Assembly: GCA_903970145.1 (NCBI GenBank)
Contig: CAJCHO010000072.1
Span: 1 to 64,000 of the forward strand
Length of the DNA stretch: 64,000 bases
Direction: 5' to 3'
Source: Mycobacteriaceae bacterium
GTDB lineage: Bacteria; Pseudomonadota; Gammaproteobacteria; Burkholderiales; Burkholderiaceae_D
The notes beneath the pieces were generated by a model, which worked only from the letters and a program-made list of their open reading frames with translations, was not told the origin of the DNA and searched no databases. Below are positions 46,501 through 57,494 of the stretch, piece after piece (within the stretch, counting starts at the first letter, position 1; every line of letters begins with the position of its first letter). Position numbers and translations under genes: made by a program.

Positions 46501-47769
46501 ATGAAACGTCGTGAAGTACTCAAAACGGGACTGATCGGCATTGCTGCCGCGCTCGGCTCCGTCCGCCTGTCGTCGGTATTCGCTGCCGACACGATCAAGG
46601 TGGGCATTCTCCACTCCCTGTCGGGCACGATGGCGATTTCCGAAACGGCGCTAAAGAACACAGCGCTCATGACGATCGAAGAGATCAACGCCAAGGGTGG
46701 CGTGCTGGGCAAGAAACTGGAGCCGGTGATCGTCGACCCGGCGTCGAACTGGCCCCTGTTCGCGGAAAAATCGCGTCAGCTACTCTCCCAGGACAAGGTG
46801 GCAGTGGTATTTGGCTGCTGGACTTCGGTGTCGCGCAAGTCGGTGCTGCCGGTGTTCAAGGAGCTCAACGGCCTGTTGTTCTATCCCGTGCAGTACGAAG
46901 GCGAAGAGCTCGAAAAGAATGTCTTTTATACCGGCGCCGCACCGAATCAGCAGGCCATCCCGGCGGTTGAATACCTGATGAGTGCCGATGGCGGCAGCGC
47001 CAAGCGCTTTGTCCTGCTTGGCACCGACTACGTCTATCCGCGTACCACCAACAAGATCCTGCGCGCCTTTCTGCATAGCAAGGGCATTACCGACGACGAC
47101 ATCATGGAGGAGTACACCCCGTTCGGGCATAGCGACTACCAGACTATCATCGCCGGCATCAAGAAATTCGCCAGCGAAGGCAAGAAAACCGCGGTGGTCT
47201 CGACCATCAATGGCGACTCGAACGTGCCCTTCTACAAGGAACTGGGTAACGCCGGACTCAAGGCAACCGACGTCCCGGTGGTTGCCTTCTCGGTCGGTGA
47301 AGAAGAGCTGCGTGGCGTCGATACTAAGCCCCTGATCGGACAGCTCGCCGCCTGGAACTATTTCGAGTCGATCAAGAATCCTACCAACACCGCCTTCATC
47401 AAGCTCTACAAGGACTGGGCCGTCGCCAACAAGATCCCCAACGCCGACACCGCGGTCACCAACGACCCGATGGAAGCAACCTATATCGGCATCCATATGT
47501 GGGCCCAGGCCGTCACCAAGGCGAAGTCGACCGATGTCGACAAGGTGATCGCAGCCGTGGGCGGCCAGACCTTCAAGGCGCCTGACGGATTCACCATTGA
47601 AATGGATCCCAAGAACCATCACCTGCACAAACCGGTTTTCATCGGTGAGATTCAGGCGGACGGCCAGTTCAAGGTGGTCTGGAAGACCAAGGAGCCGATC
47701 AAGGCCCAACCCTGGAGCCCCTTCATTCCCGAGAACGTGGGCAAGAAGGACGAGCCCGATACCAAGTAA
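46501..47769 (+). CDS. urtA: Urea ABC transporter substrate-binding protein
   Basis: UrtA binds urea in the periplasm for the high-affinity Urt transporter. The 422-residue protein has a twin-arginine-type signal peptide (KRREVLKTGLIG), then ADTIKVGILHSLSGTMAISE and the UrtA body, with CWTSVSRKSVLPVF, YPVQYEGEE and NDPMEATYIGIHMW. The ATG has GGGAG just upstream. It is first in urtABCDE and overlaps urtB by one base. Confidence 0.96.
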   Translation: MKRREVLKTGLIGIAAALGSVRLSSVFAADTIKVGILHSLSGTMAISETALKNTALMTIEEINAKGGVLGKKLEPVIVDPASNWPLFAEKSRQLLSQDKVAVVFGCWTSVSRKSVLPVFKELNGLLFYPVQYEGEELEKNVFYTGAAPNQQAIPAVEYLMSADGGSAKRFVLLGTDYVYPRTTNKILRAFLHSKGITDDDIMEEYTPFGHSDYQTIIAGIKKFASEGKKTAVVSTINGDSNVPFYKELGNAGLKATDVPVVAFSVGEEELRGVDTKPLIGQLAAWNYFESIKNPTNTAFIKLYKDWAVANKIPNADTAVTNDPMEATYIGIHMWAQAVTKAKSTDVDKVIAAVGGQTFKAPDGFTIEMDPKNHHLHKPVFIGEIQADGQFKVVWKTKEPIKAQPWSPFIPENVGKKDEPDTK

Positions 47770-49463
47770 TGCGCAATGACCGGCGACCCAGCTGTGCCCC
47801 GTCGCCGGTCGGCGTTGCTGCGGCCGTGAAACTCCTATGGCGCCTGGTGATGCTTGCCGGCGCCCTGGGACTGGCGCTTACCGCCGGTTCGGCAGCAGCA
47901 CTTGATCCGGGCAGCTTTACGCCGCTCGACGCAAAACTGATCACTCCGCTGGCCGGGGACGACAGCGACGCGCGTATTGGCTCGATCGAAGCCCTGGGAG
48001 TCCTGGCGAGCCCGTCCGCCTACACGGTCCTGCGGGCGCTGCTTGATGAGAAACTCTATGCCAGTCCGGATGGCCGGGTATTCATCGTGGGCGACGATGG
48101 ACTTGCCTTCGATCCCCTGACGGCCAAGAGCGGCCCGGCCCCCGATGGTATCGACAGCATCACCGTGAACAATCGCATGCGCGGCGCCATCGAGGCCGCA
48201 CTTGCCGGAGAGCGCCTGTTTGCCAGCGAGCGCGCGACGCGTCTTGCCGCCGCGATCGAAATTGGCCGCAATGCCAATATCTCGCAGCGACCGCTGCTCG
48301 AACGCGCCCGCGCCGCCGAAACCGACGAGGGCGTACGCGCCCAACTGGACATAGCGCTCGCCAAGGCCGACCTGCAGAGTGCGGACGCTGCGGCGCGTCG
48401 CGATGCGGTACACACGCTCTCGCAAAGCGAGAGCGAATCCACGCGCGCGCTGATCGCAGGGCTCCTGCAAAAAAAGGGCGATGGCTCGCCCGTCGAGCCG
48501 GACGCCGGTGTGCGCAACGCCGCTGCCGACGCCCTGCACCAGATCGACCGGCGCCTGGCGATCATCGGCTGGCTCGGCAATATCTTCTATGGCGTGAGCC
48601 TCGCCTCGGTGCTGCTGCTGGCGGCGCTCGGCCTTGCCATCACCTTCGGCCTGATGGGCATCATCAATATGGCGCACGGCGAGATGCTGATGATCGGCGC
48701 CTATTCCACCTACGTGATGCAACTGCTGTTTCGGCATTACGCACCGGGTCTGATCGACTGGTATGTCATCGCCGCCATCCCCTTCGCCTTTCTGGTCGCA
48801 GCCTCTGTAGGCATGGCGCTCGAGCGCGGGGTGATCCGCTGGCTCTACGGTCGGCCACTTGAAACCCTCCTCGCGACCTGGGGCATCAGCCTGTTCCTCA
48901 TGCAGTCGGTACGCACGCTCTTTGGCGCGCAAAACGTCGAGGTGAGCAATCCGGCCTGGATGTCGGGGGGTGTGACGGTCCTCGGCGGCCTCGTGCTCTC
49001 GTACAACCGGATCGTGATCATCGTGTTTGCTCTTTTGGTGCTCACTGCCGTCTGGCTGCTGCTCAATCGCACCCGCCTTGGTCTATTCCTGCGCGCAGTT
49101 ACCCAGAATCGCCACATGGCCGATTGCGTGGGCGTTCCGACCGGACGCATCGATATGCTGACCTTTGGTCTTGGCTCGGGTATCGCAGGGCTCGGCGGCG
49201 TGGCACTCTCGCAGCTTGGCAATGTCGGTCCCGACCTCGGCCAGAGCTACATCGTCGACTCCTTCATGGTGGTCGTGCTGGGAGGGGTTGGCCAGCTTGC
49301 CGGAACCATCATTGCCGCCTTCGGTCTTGGCGAACTCAACAAGCTACTCGAGCCCTACGCCGGCGCAGTACTTGGCAAGATCATCATCCTTGTACTCATT
49401 GTGCTGTTCGTGCAAAAGCGGCCGCAGGGCCTGTTTGCGCTGCGCAGTCGCAGCCTCGACTGA
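47769..49463 (+). CDS. urtB: Urea ABC transporter permease UrtB
   Basis: The 564-residue permease has an N-terminal signal-like segment and a periplasmic helical domain of about 240 residues (HEAT-like; residues about 50-265), then the LivH-type membrane domain with GLMGIINMAHGEMLMIGAYS and VLGGVGQLAGTIIA. The extension is normal for UrtB. The ATG overlaps the urtA stop by one base and the stop overlaps the urtC start by one base. Confidence 0.95.
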   Translation: MRNDRRPSCAPSPVGVAAAVKLLWRLVMLAGALGLALTAGSAAALDPGSFTPLDAKLITPLAGDDSDARIGSIEALGVLASPSAYTVLRALLDEKLYASPDGRVFIVGDDGLAFDPLTAKSGPAPDGIDSITVNNRMRGAIEAALAGERLFASERATRLAAAIEIGRNANISQRPLLERARAAETDEGVRAQLDIALAKADLQSADAAARRDAVHTLSQSESESTRALIAGLLQKKGDGSPVEPDAGVRNAAADALHQIDRRLAIIGWLGNIFYGVSLASVLLLAALGLAITFGLMGIINMAHGEMLMIGAYSTYVMQLLFRHYAPGLIDWYVIAAIPFAFLVAASVGMALERGVIRWLYGRPLETLLATWGISLFLMQSVRTLFGAQNVEVSNPAWMSGGVTVLGGLVLSYNRIVIIVFALLVLTAVWLLLNRTRLGLFLRAVTQNRHMADCVGVPTGRIDMLTFGLGSGIAGLGGVALSQLGNVGPDLGQSYIVDSFMVVVLGGVGQLAGTIIAAFGLGELNKLLEPYAGAVLGKIIILVLIVLFVQKRPQGLFALRSRSLD

Positions 49464-50575
49464 TGCAAGCGCTCGCCCGCCCCGATCGCCGGCTGTTTGC
49501 ACCGCGCCAGGTGCAGGCACTCTTGATCGCAGCGGTCGTGCTCTTGGCGCTCTTGCCGGTTGGGCAACTGGCCTTCGACGAAGGCCAGTTCCTTCATGTC
49601 TCAAGCTTCACGATCTCGGTGCTCGGCAAGTTCATGTGCTACGCCATTGCTGCGGTCGCACTTGACCTGGTGTGGGGTTACACCGGTATTCTCTCGCTGG
49701 GCCACGGCCTGTTCTTCTCGCTCGGTGGCTACGCACTTGGCATGTACCTGATGCGCTCGATCGGACGCGACGGTGCCTATCACGCCGATCTGCCCGATTT
49801 CATGGTGTTTCTGGACTGGAAGCAGTTCCCGTGGTTCTGGTCCTTCACCGATCACTTCTGGTATTGCGCCCTCTTGGTCGTCATGGTGCCCGGCGTGCTG
49901 GCCTTCGTCTTCGGGTTTTTTGCCTTTCGTTCCCGCATCAAAGGCGTCTACTTTTCGATCATTACCCAGGCGCTCACCTTTGCCGCCATGCTGATGTTCT
50001 TTCGCAATGACACCGGCTTTGGCGGCAATAACGGCTTCACGGACTTCAAGCGCATCCTCGGCTTTTCGATCACCGCGGCGCCCACCCGGGCGGTGCTCTA
50101 CTGGCTCACGCTCGCCACTCTGGTCGGTGTCTACCTAATGGCGCGCGCCATTACCCAGTCCAAACTCGGCCGCGTTCTGACCGGTATTCGCGACGCCGAA
50201 AACCGCCTGCTTTTTGTCGGTTATGACTCGCTCTGGTTCAAACTTTTCGTCTGGACGCTCTCGGCGATCCTGTGCAGTATCGCGGGTGCCCTGTATGTCC
50301 CGCAGGTGGGCATCATCAATCCGAGCGAAATGTCGCCCGCCAACTCGATCGAGATGGTGGTCTGGGTTGCCAGCGGGGGACGCGGCACCCTGATCGGGCC
50401 CATTCTCGGTGCGGGCGCGGTCAATGGCATGAAGACGCTTTTCACCAATCTGTTTCCGGAATACTGGCTGTTCGTGCTGGGTCTGATCTTCGTCGGGGTC
50501 ACGCTCTTTCTGCCCAATGGCATCGTCGGGCTCTTGCGCAGCCTGCGCCGGCGCCTCGCGGAGCACGGCCAATGA
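49463..50575 (+). CDS. urtC: Urea ABC transporter permease UrtC
   Basis: The 370-residue LivM-type permease is the second membrane subunit. It shows LDLVWGYTGILSLGHGLFFS, SRIKGVYFSIITQALTFAAM, GFGGNNGFTDF and the C-terminal GTLIGPILGAGAVNGMKT. The ATG at 49463 shares its A with the urtB stop, and the stop overlaps urtD by 3 bases. Confidence 0.95.
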   Translation: MQALARPDRRLFAPRQVQALLIAAVVLLALLPVGQLAFDEGQFLHVSSFTISVLGKFMCYAIAAVALDLVWGYTGILSLGHGLFFSLGGYALGMYLMRSIGRDGAYHADLPDFMVFLDWKQFPWFWSFTDHFWYCALLVVMVPGVLAFVFGFFAFRSRIKGVYFSIITQALTFAAMLMFFRNDTGFGGNNGFTDFKRILGFSITAAPTRAVLYWLTLATLVGVYLMARAITQSKLGRVLTGIRDAENRLLFVGYDSLWFKLFVWTLSAILCSIAGALYVPQVGIINPSEMSPANSIEMVVWVASGGRGTLIGPILGAGAVNGMKTLFTNLFPEYWLFVLGLIFVGVTLFLPNGIVGLLRSLRRRLAEHGQ

Positions 50576-51417
50576 GCCAACCGGAAAACCTCAGCCCGGT
50601 GATCGACGAACAGGCGCCAGCGGCGGGCACGGCAAGCTATGGCCACGTGGTCGACGAAAAACTCGACACCAGCCACGGCACGATCCTCTATCTGGACGAC
50701 GTGACCGTGACCTTCGACGGTTTTCGCGCTCTGAACAAGCTCACGCTCAACATCGCCGTTGGCGAGCTGCGCTGCATCATCGGTCCCAATGGCGCGGGCA
50801 AGACCACCGTGATGGACGTCATCACCGGCAAGACCCGTCCGGATTCGGGGACCGCCTACTTCGGCCAGACTCTCGATCTGACCCGGCTCTCGGAGCACCA
50901 GATCGCGCGCGCCGGCATCGGTCGCAAATTCCAGCGCCCGACGGTTTTTGAGAACCATAGCGTTTTCGAGAATCTCGAGATGGCCATGAAAACCGACAAG
51001 CGGGTCTTTCCGACCCTGTTCGCGCGCCTGAACGGCGAGATGCGCGAGCGCATCGATGCGACCTTAAGGCTGGTGCGCCTCGAAGCTGCGGTCGAGCGCA
51101 GCGCTGGCCTGCTCTCGCACGGCCAAAAGCAGTGGCTCGAAATCGGCATGCTGCTCATCCAGGAACCGCAACTGCTGCTTCTCGACGAACCGGTGGCGGG
51201 TATGACCGATGCCGAGACCGACCGCACGGCGGAACTGCTCAACGAGTTGCGCGGCAAGCATTCGCTGGTCGTTGTGGAGCACGACATGGACTTCGTCTCC
51301 GACATTGCGCAGGACGGCATGGTGACGGTCCTGCACGAGGGCTCGGTGCTGGCCGAAGGCCCGATGGCCAAGGTCCAGTCCGATGCACGGGTAATCGAAG
51401 TTTATCTGGGACGCTGA
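50572..51417 (+). CDS. urtD: Urea ABC transporter ATPase UrtD
   Basis: The 281-residue LivG-type ATPase has Walker A IIGPNGAGKTT, signature LSHGQKQW, Walker B LLLLDEPVAGM and the switch His in VVEHDMDFV. A leader of about 35 residues precedes the ATPase fold, as is usual in UrtD. It starts inside the urtC stop (ATGA). Confidence 0.95.
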   Translation: MSQPENLSPVIDEQAPAAGTASYGHVVDEKLDTSHGTILYLDDVTVTFDGFRALNKLTLNIAVGELRCIIGPNGAGKTTVMDVITGKTRPDSGTAYFGQTLDLTRLSEHQIARAGIGRKFQRPTVFENHSVFENLEMAMKTDKRVFPTLFARLNGEMRERIDATLRLVRLEAAVERSAGLLSHGQKQWLEIGMLLIQEPQLLLLDEPVAGMTDAETDRTAELLNELRGKHSLVVVEHDMDFVSDIAQDGMVTVLHEGSVLAEGPMAKVQSDARVIEVYLGR

Positions 51418-51418
51418 C

Positions 51419-52117
51419 ATGCTCACTGCGCGCGGCCTGAATCAATACTACGGTGGCAGCCACACGCTGCGCAGTGTCGACCTCGATGTCGAAAAAGGCC
51501 GCTGCACCGCCTTGATGGGTCGCAACGGGGTTGGCAAGACCACCCTGTTGCGCTGCCTGATGGGGGTGCTTCCGATTGCCAGCGGCAGCGTTGAATTCGC
51601 CGGCCACGATATCGCGCGCCTCTCGCCGCACCGGCGCGCCGCGCTTGGCATGACCTACGTGCCACAGGGCCGCGAGATCTTTGCACGTCTGACTGTCGAA
51701 GAAAACATTTTCATGGGCATGGCCTGCCTGCCGGCCCGTCAGGCGCGCCGCGTCAGTGGCGAGATCTATGAACTTTTTCCGGTGCTGCGCGACATGCTTC
51801 GGCGCCGTGGCGGGGACCTGTCGGGCGGCCAGCAGCAGCAGCTGGCGATCGCGCGCGCACTCGTCGCAAATCCGCGCCTGATCATCCTGGATGAGCCCAC
51901 CGAAGGGATCCAGCCATCGATCATCAAGGATATTGAACGGGTCATCCGCCTGCTGCGCGATCGCGGCGATATCGCTATCCTGTTGTGCGAGCAGTACTTC
52001 GACTTCGCCCGCGCGCTGGCTGATCGCTTCGTGGTACTGTCACGCGGCGAGGTGGTGGCCTCGGGCGGCGCCGAACAGATGGATGACGACTCGGTACGGC
52101 GCCATCTGGCGGTATAG
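51419..52117 (+). CDS. urtE: Urea ABC transporter ATPase UrtE
   Basis: The 232-residue LivF-type ATPase has Walker A LMGRNGVGKTTLL, signature LSGGQQQQL and Walker B LIILDEPTEGIQPSII, the UrtE hallmark. With UrtD it powers urea import. It begins one base after the urtD stop. ureD follows after 36 bases, so transport and urease genes are probably one transcript. Confidence 0.96.
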   Translation: MLTARGLNQYYGGSHTLRSVDLDVEKGRCTALMGRNGVGKTTLLRCLMGVLPIASGSVEFAGHDIARLSPHRRAALGMTYVPQGREIFARLTVEENIFMGMACLPARQARRVSGEIYELFPVLRDMLRRRGGDLSGGQQQQLAIARALVANPRLIILDEPTEGIQPSIIKDIERVIRLLRDRGDIAILLCEQYFDFARALADRFVVLSRGEVVASGGAEQMDDDSVRRHLAV

Positions 52118-52153
52118 CGTTGCCCGCGACCGTGCAATCGAGAGGGCTTAGTG

Positions 52154-53038
52154 ATGAACGATCTGGCCTTGCCACGCGAGGCGCTTGGCAAGGCCGTGGT
52201 CCCAGTCACCGGCCGGGAGCGCACTTGGCGCGCGCGCCTTGAGTTGGGCTGCGAGCTGCGCGCTGGCAAGACCGTGCTTAGCCATCGGCGCCACGAGGGG
52301 CCGCTGCGCGTACAAAAGCCGCTCTACCCGGATGGACCTGAGCGCGCCGAACTGGTACTGATCCATCCACCGGCGGGGATTGCCGGCGGCGACGATCTTG
52401 CGATCGAAACCAGCCTCGGCGCGGGCAGCGCCCTTCTGGTTACCACACCGGGAGCAGCCAAGTGGTATCGCTCGGGAGGCGATCTTGCCCGCCAGAAGAC
52501 CAGTCTGCGCGTGGCCGCCGGTGCGACACTGGAGTGGCTGCCTCAGGAAAACATCGTTTTCAACGGCGCCGAGGCGCGGCTGGCGACAGAGCTTGAGCTT
52601 GCCCACGCATCGCGCTGTATCGGCTGGGAGATCGTGGTGCTTGGACGTCACGCTGCCAATGAAAGCTTTTGCACGGGATCGCTTGGTCAGCGCATGAGCA
52701 TCTTCGTTGACCATCGCCTCTTGTGGCGCGAGCGCGCCTGGCTCGCCGGCGGCGATGCCCTCTTGAACTCGCCGGCCGCCTGGGCAGGTGCGCACGTTGG
52801 TGCCGTGATGTGGGTGTATGGCCAAGGCCAGGACGATGCGCTCATTGAACGCTGTCGCGTCCTCACCGAGGCGGGCGTGCGCCTGGGGGTGACCCGCATC
52901 GACGAGCGGCTCACCCTGATCCGCGCGCTTGCGAGCTCACCCGAGGCGCTGCGGCGCGTACTCGCCCTCGTGTGGGGCGCAGCACGTCAGGCGATCGGTG
53001 CGCCTGGCGCGAGCACGCCGCGCATCTGGGCCACCTGA
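52154..53038 (+). CDS. ureD: Urease accessory protein UreD
   Basis: UreD (UreH) binds apo-urease and, with UreF and UreG, allows nickel insertion. The 294-residue protein contains the family segments [41 protein letters not shown] and [11 protein letters not shown]. The ATG at 52154 directly follows an in-frame GTG. Confidence 0.93.
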   Translation: MNDLALPREALGKAVVPVTGRERTWRARLELGCELRAGKTVLSHRRHEGPLRVQKPLYPDGPERAELVLIHPPAGIAGGDDLAIETSLGAGSALLVTTPGAAKWYRSGGDLARQKTSLRVAAGATLEWLPQENIVFNGAEARLATELELAHASRCIGWEIVVLGRHAANESFCTGSLGQRMSIFVDHRLLWRERAWLAGGDALLNSPAAWAGAHVGAVMWVYGQGQDDALIERCRVLTEAGVRLGVTRIDERLTLIRALASSPEALRRVLALVWGAARQAIGAPGASTPRIWAT

Positions 53039-53079
53039 GCCTGCATCATGAGAGTGTTGAATCCAGCAAGCGAGCCACC

Positions 53080-53382
53080 ATGGAACTGACCCCGCGTGAG
53101 AAAGACAAATTGCTGATATTCACCGCGGCACTGCTCGCCGAGAGGCGTCGGGCGCGCGGCTTGCGGCTGAACTACCCGGAGGCGGTCGCCTTCATATCGG
53201 CAGCCATCATGGAGGGCGCGCGCGACGGGCGCAGCGTCGCGGACCTGATGCATTACGGTACGACGCTTCTGACGCGCAGCGACGTCATGGAGGGAATCGC
53301 CGAGATGATTCCGGACATCCAGGTCGAGGCCACCTTTCCGGACGGCACCAAGCTCGTAACCGTGCACAACCCGATCATTTGA
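53080..53382 (+). CDS. ureA: Urease gamma subunit
   Basis: The 100-residue gamma subunit has the standard [20 protein letters not shown] start and the end [18 protein letters not shown]. It is structural and caps the (alpha-beta-gamma) trimer. Length is exact for the family. ureB follows after 8 bases. Confidence 0.98.
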   Translation: MELTPREKDKLLIFTAALLAERRRARGLRLNYPEAVAFISAAIMEGARDGRSVADLMHYGTTLLTRSDVMEGIAEMIPDIQVEATFPDGTKLVTVHNPII

Positions 53383-53390
53383 GGACGGCC

Positions 53391-53723
53391 ATGATTCCAG
53401 GTGAAATGCTGATCGAAGCCGGCGCGATAGAAATCAACGTCGGGCGTCCAACCAGGTCGCTCGAGGTCGCAAATACCGGCGATCGCCCGGTCCAGGTCGG
53501 CTCGCACTTCCATTTTTTCGAAGTCAACGAGGCCCTGCGCTTTGACCGGATGGCGGCACGCGGCTGGCGCCCTAATATCGCCGCCGGCACTGCGGTTCGT
53601 TTCGAGCCCGGTCAGGTGCGCACCATCGAGCTGGTCGCGCTCGACGGAGCACGCGTGGTGTATGGATTCAATGGCGCGGTGATGGGAGCGCTCGATGCGC
53701 CCGGATCGGGAGGTTCGCGATGA
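53391..53723 (+). CDS. ureB: Urease beta subunit
   Basis: The 110-residue beta subunit starts [20 protein letters not shown] and has [16 protein letters not shown] and [13 protein letters not shown], the core of the family. The ATG at 53391 has GAGGA 5-9 bases upstream; the in-frame codons before it overlap the ureA end. The stop overlaps ureC by 4 bases. Confidence 0.98.
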   Translation: MIPGEMLIEAGAIEINVGRPTRSLEVANTGDRPVQVGSHFHFFEVNEALRFDRMAARGWRPNIAAGTAVRFEPGQVRTIELVALDGARVVYGFNGAVMGALDAPGSGGSR

Positions 53724-55426
53724 GCCCGTCGATCACAAAGCGTGCCTATGCCGAAATGTTCGGCCCGACGACAGGCGACCGCGTGCGGCTGGCCGACACG
53801 GCCCTCGTGGTCGAAGTCGAGCGCGACTTCACCGTCTATGGTGAGGAGGTCAAGTTCGGTGGCGGCAAGGTGATTCGCGACGGCATGGGGCAGAGTCAGC
53901 GCGTCTCAAGCGAATGTGCCGACACCGTGATTACCAATGCTCTCATCATCGACCACTGGGGCATTGTAAAAGCGGACATCGGCATCAAGAACGGCCGCAT
54001 CGAGCGCATCGGCAAGGCCGGCAATCCGGACATCCAGCCGCGGGTAGACATCGTCATCGGCGCTGCCACTGAAATCATAGCGGGTGAAGGCATGATCATC
54101 ACCGCAGGGGGTGTCGACAGTCATATTCACTTCATCTGTCCGCAGCAGATCGAGGAAGCCCTGATGTCGGGGGTAACGACCATGCTTGGCGGTGGCACCG
54201 GACCTGCGACGGGGACCTTCGCGACCACGGTGACGCCCGGTCCCTGGCATCTGGAGATGATGCTGCTCGCCGCCGAACACTATCCGATGAATCTTGGCTT
54301 TCTCGGCAAGGGCAATGCGAGCCTGCCTGCGCCCCTCATGGAACAGATCGCAGCCGGCGCCATCGGCCTGAAACTGCATGAAGACTGGGGCACTACGCCA
54401 GCGGCGATCGACAACTGCCTGACGGTGGCCGATGCCACTGACACCCAGGTGGCAATCCATACCGACACGCTCAATGAGGCGGGATTCGTCGAGGCGTCGA
54501 TCGCCGCATTCAAGGGGCGCACCATCCACACCTACCACACCGAAGGTGCCGGCGGTGGCCATGCCCCCGACATCATCCGCGTCTGCGGAGAGAACAATGT
54601 GCTGCCCTCCTCGACCAATCCGACCAGACCCTATACCGTCAACACGCTCGATGAACATCTCGACATGCTGATGGTGTGCCACCACCTGGACGCCGGGATC
54701 GCCGAAGATATCGCATTCGCCGAATCACGGATTCGCAAGGAGACCATCGCCGCCGAGGACATCCTGCATGATCTTGGCGCCTTCTCGATGCTCTCTTCGG
54801 ACTCGCAGGCGATGGGACGCGTCGGTGAAGTCATCATGCGCACCTGGCAGACCGCCCACAAGATGCGCATGCAGCGCGGCAGCCTTCCCGGGGACAGCGC
54901 GCGCAATGACAATCTGCGCGTCAAACGCTATGTCGCCAAATACACCATCAATCCTGCCCTCACTCATGGCATTGCGCATGAGGTCGGCTCCATCGAAGTC
55001 GGCAAATGGGCCGATCTGGTGGTCTGGAAGCCGGCCTTCTTTGGCGTGAAGCCTTTTCTCGTCATCAAGGGCGGCACGATCGCGGCGGCCGCCATGGGCG
55101 ACCCGAACGCCTCGATTCCGACACCCCAGCCGGTGCATTATCGACCCATGTTCGGTGCGCATGGCAAAGCCGTCACCCGCGGTTCGCTAACCTTTGTATC
55201 GAAGGCGGCGCTCGATGCCGATATCGGGGGGCGCCTCGGGCTCGCCAAACCGCTTGCCGCCGTGCGCGGCTGTCGCAGCGTCACCAAGCGCGACATGGTA
55301 CACAACAGCCTGACACCTAAAATCACGGTCGATCCCGAAACCTATGAGGTCGTCGCCGATGGCGAGAAACTGGTCTGCGAACCGGCGACGGAGTTGCCAA
55401 TGGCCCAACGCTACTTTCTTTTCTGA
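53720..55426 (+). CDS. ureC: Urease alpha subunit
   Basis: UreC carries the dinickel site that hydrolyses urea. The 568-residue protein has all active-site residues: H135 and H137 (SHIHF), carbamylated K218 (GLKLHEDWG), H247, H273, the mobile flap C320-H321 (MVCHHLD) and D361 (SSDSQAMGR). Length is normal and no disruption is seen. Confidence 0.99.
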   Translation: MSPSITKRAYAEMFGPTTGDRVRLADTALVVEVERDFTVYGEEVKFGGGKVIRDGMGQSQRVSSECADTVITNALIIDHWGIVKADIGIKNGRIERIGKAGNPDIQPRVDIVIGAATEIIAGEGMIITAGGVDSHIHFICPQQIEEALMSGVTTMLGGGTGPATGTFATTVTPGPWHLEMMLLAAEHYPMNLGFLGKGNASLPAPLMEQIAAGAIGLKLHEDWGTTPAAIDNCLTVADATDTQVAIHTDTLNEAGFVEASIAAFKGRTIHTYHTEGAGGGHAPDIIRVCGENNVLPSSTNPTRPYTVNTLDEHLDMLMVCHHLDAGIAEDIAFAESRIRKETIAAEDILHDLGAFSMLSSDSQAMGRVGEVIMRTWQTAHKMRMQRGSLPGDSARNDNLRVKRYVAKYTINPALTHGIAHEVGSIEVGKWADLVVWKPAFFGVKPFLVIKGGTIAAAAMGDPNASIPTPQPVHYRPMFGAHGKAVTRGSLTFVSKAALDADIGGRLGLAKPLAAVRGCRSVTKRDMVHNSLTPKITVDPETYEVVADGEKLVCEPATELPMAQRYFLF

Positions 55427-55429
55427 GCG

Positions 55430-56020
55430 ATGCTGCAAATCACCCGCCTGATCGCTTCAGACGCAAGCATTGCGGCACCCTTGCGCGAGCGCGCCCGCAA
55501 GCTGGTGCTGACGTCCGGCGAGCGCGCCCGCACCCGCCAGCGGGTGCGCCTGTCGGACGGCAGTGACGCCGCCCTCATGCTGCCACGCGGCACGGTCCTG
55601 CGGCCCGGAGCGATGCTGATTGACGAGAATGGTGCCCTGATCAGTGTGAGCGCGGCCGCCGAGCGGATTTACCGAGTGTGCGCGCGACCCGATTCGGAAA
55701 GTGGACCGGCCGATTTGCAGAGGGCCGCTTATCACCTTGGCAACCGCCACGTACCGGTCGAGCTCGCCAAGGATGTCCTGAAGATCGAACGCGACCCGGT
55801 TCTGCGCGATCTGCTCTTGCGCCTGGGTCTGTCGGTCATTGACGCTTTCGAGCCCTTCGTACCCGAGGCAGGAGCCTATGGCGGTGGCCATCGGCACGAC
55901 CACGATGAGACGGGAGGATCCGTCGGCGAAGCCCTGTCGCGCGAAGCACATGGCGAGGCTGGCGCGCGCCCCCACGTGCACGGTCCCAACTGCGGTCATG
56001 GTATTCACCCCAAGCGATGA
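55430..56020 (+). CDS. ureE: Urease nickel metallochaperone UreE
   Basis: UreE delivers nickel to the urease assembly complex. The 196-residue protein has the family core AYHLGNRHVPVEL and a histidine-rich C-terminal tail (from about residue 150, with GGGHRHDHDE and RPHVHGPNCGHGIH) that binds nickel. It starts 3 bases after ureC and overlaps ureF by 4 bases. Confidence 0.95.
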   Translation: MLQITRLIASDASIAAPLRERARKLVLTSGERARTRQRVRLSDGSDAALMLPRGTVLRPGAMLIDENGALISVSAAAERIYRVCARPDSESGPADLQRAAYHLGNRHVPVELAKDVLKIERDPVLRDLLLRLGLSVIDAFEPFVPEAGAYGGGHRHDHDETGGSVGEALSREAHGEAGARPHVHGPNCGHGIHPKR

Positions 56021-56709
56021 AGCGCACCCCCGATCCTGCGCTATCGAAAGCCCTGGCGAGCCGCATCGCGCTCTTGCAACTCTCAAGCGTTGCCCTGCCT
56101 GTCGGCGGATTCAGCTACTCCCAGGGTCTTGAGTCGGCTATCGAGCAGGGCGTCCTCGGTTCGCACGACCAGATCGAAGGCTGGATCGCCGATGTCCTCG
56201 AATACGTGATCGGTCGTTACGAAGCACCCGTCTGGTGGCAGCTCTATCTGGCTAGTAGTCGGGCCAGGCCCGAATCCTTCGATACGTGGAACGAGGAGTT
56301 TCTCGCCACCCGCGAAACCGCCGAGCTGCGCGCCGAGACGCTCCAGATGGGCCACTCCATGGCGCAGCTCCTGCGTGGACTCGATGCCCCGGTGCCGGTC
56401 ACCAGCTCGCCCTTGACCTGGCCCGCTGCCCACGCGTGGACCAGCGCCTTGTGGGAGATCGAGCCCGCCGACGCACTCGCCGGTTACCTCTTTGCCTGGG
56501 CCGAGAACCAGGTCATGGCAGCCATCAAGTGCTTTGCGCTCGGTCAGCTCACCGGACAAGGGATGCTGCTCGAGCTTCGGGCAGCGGTCGCGCGGGTGGT
56601 CGAGACCGCGCCCGACTGGGACGAGGAGCGCCTGTCGAGTCAGGCACCGGCCTTTGCGATAATCAGCGCACAACACGAACAGCAGTATTCACGCCTATTC
56701 AGGTCCTAA
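56017..56709 (+). CDS. ureF: Urease accessory protein UreF
   Basis: UreF connects UreD-urease with UreG during nickel insertion. The 230-residue all-helical protein has [20 protein letters not shown] and [20 protein letters not shown] as in the family. It overlaps ureE (ATGA). Confidence 0.94.
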   Translation: MKRTPDPALSKALASRIALLQLSSVALPVGGFSYSQGLESAIEQGVLGSHDQIEGWIADVLEYVIGRYEAPVWWQLYLASSRARPESFDTWNEEFLATRETAELRAETLQMGHSMAQLLRGLDAPVPVTSSPLTWPAAHAWTSALWEIEPADALAGYLFAWAENQVMAAIKCFALGQLTGQGMLLELRAAVARVVETAPDWDEERLSSQAPAFAIISAQHEQQYSRLFRS

Positions 56710-56747
56710 GGGGACCCAGGCTCCACACTCAGGAAAGCACCCAGCAA

Positions 56748-57377
56748 ATGAACCATGAGCAAGTCGCAGGTCCCTTGCGCGTCGGGGTTGGAGGACCGGT
56801 TGGCTCGGGCAAGACGACCCTCGTCGAGGTCCTCTGCAAGCGCATGCGTGAGCGCTTTCAAATCGCCGTTGTGACCAACGACATATATACCAAGGAAGAC
56901 GAGCGCCTTCTGGTGGCAGCGCAGGCACTGCCGGCGGAACGGATCATGGGAGTCGAGACCGGTGGCTGTCCGCACACCGCGATTCGCGAGGACGCTTCAA
57001 TCAACCTTGAGGCAGTCGATCGCATGCAAAAGCGATTCCCCGATCTCGATCTGATTTTCATCGAGTCGGGTGGGGACAATCTTGCCGCCACCTTCAGCCC
57101 GGAACTCTCCGATCTCACGCTCTATGTGATAGACGTCGCGGGAGGTGAAAAGATTCCGCGCAAGGGGGGACCTGGCATCACCAAGTCTGATCTTTTGATC
57201 ATCAACAAGATCGATCTCGCACCCCATGTCGGCGCATCGCTGGAGGTCATGCAGCGGGACGCGCAGCGCATGCGGGGCGAGCGGCCATTCGTCATGACCA
57301 ATCTGAAGTCGGCGACGGGACTCGACACGGTCGTTGAGTTCATCGTGACCCGGGGGCTCCTGGTGGAGAGAGCCTGA
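56748..57377 (+). CDS. ureG: Urease GTPase UreG
   Basis: UreG is the SIMIBI GTPase whose GTP hydrolysis drives nickel transfer. The 209-residue protein has the P-loop [10 protein letters not shown], the invariant metal CPH motif in [31 protein letters not shown] and INKIDLAP. It closes the urease set; a 6-bp hairpin without T tract (57384-57404) follows the stop. Confidence 0.97.
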   Translation: MNHEQVAGPLRVGVGGPVGSGKTTLVEVLCKRMRERFQIAVVTNDIYTKEDERLLVAAQALPAERIMGVETGGCPHTAIREDASINLEAVDRMQKRFPDLDLIFIESGGDNLAATFSPELSDLTLYVIDVAGGEKIPRKGGPGITKSDLLIINKIDLAPHVGASLEVMQRDAQRMRGERPFVMTNLKSATGLDTVVEFIVTRGLLVERA

Positions 57378-57494
57378 CCACCGCCACGCGCTGACATTGC
57401 GTGGAGCTGTACATAAGCTAGGATGTCGCACCAGGGGAGACTGGCCTTGCTATCGGACCCCGAGGAGTGCACGTTCATCATCTGGGAGCGATTC

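Noticed and set aside
47835-48932. A 365-codon minus-strand frame inside urtB.
   Set aside because: It is a shadow of urtB caused by GC-rich third positions.
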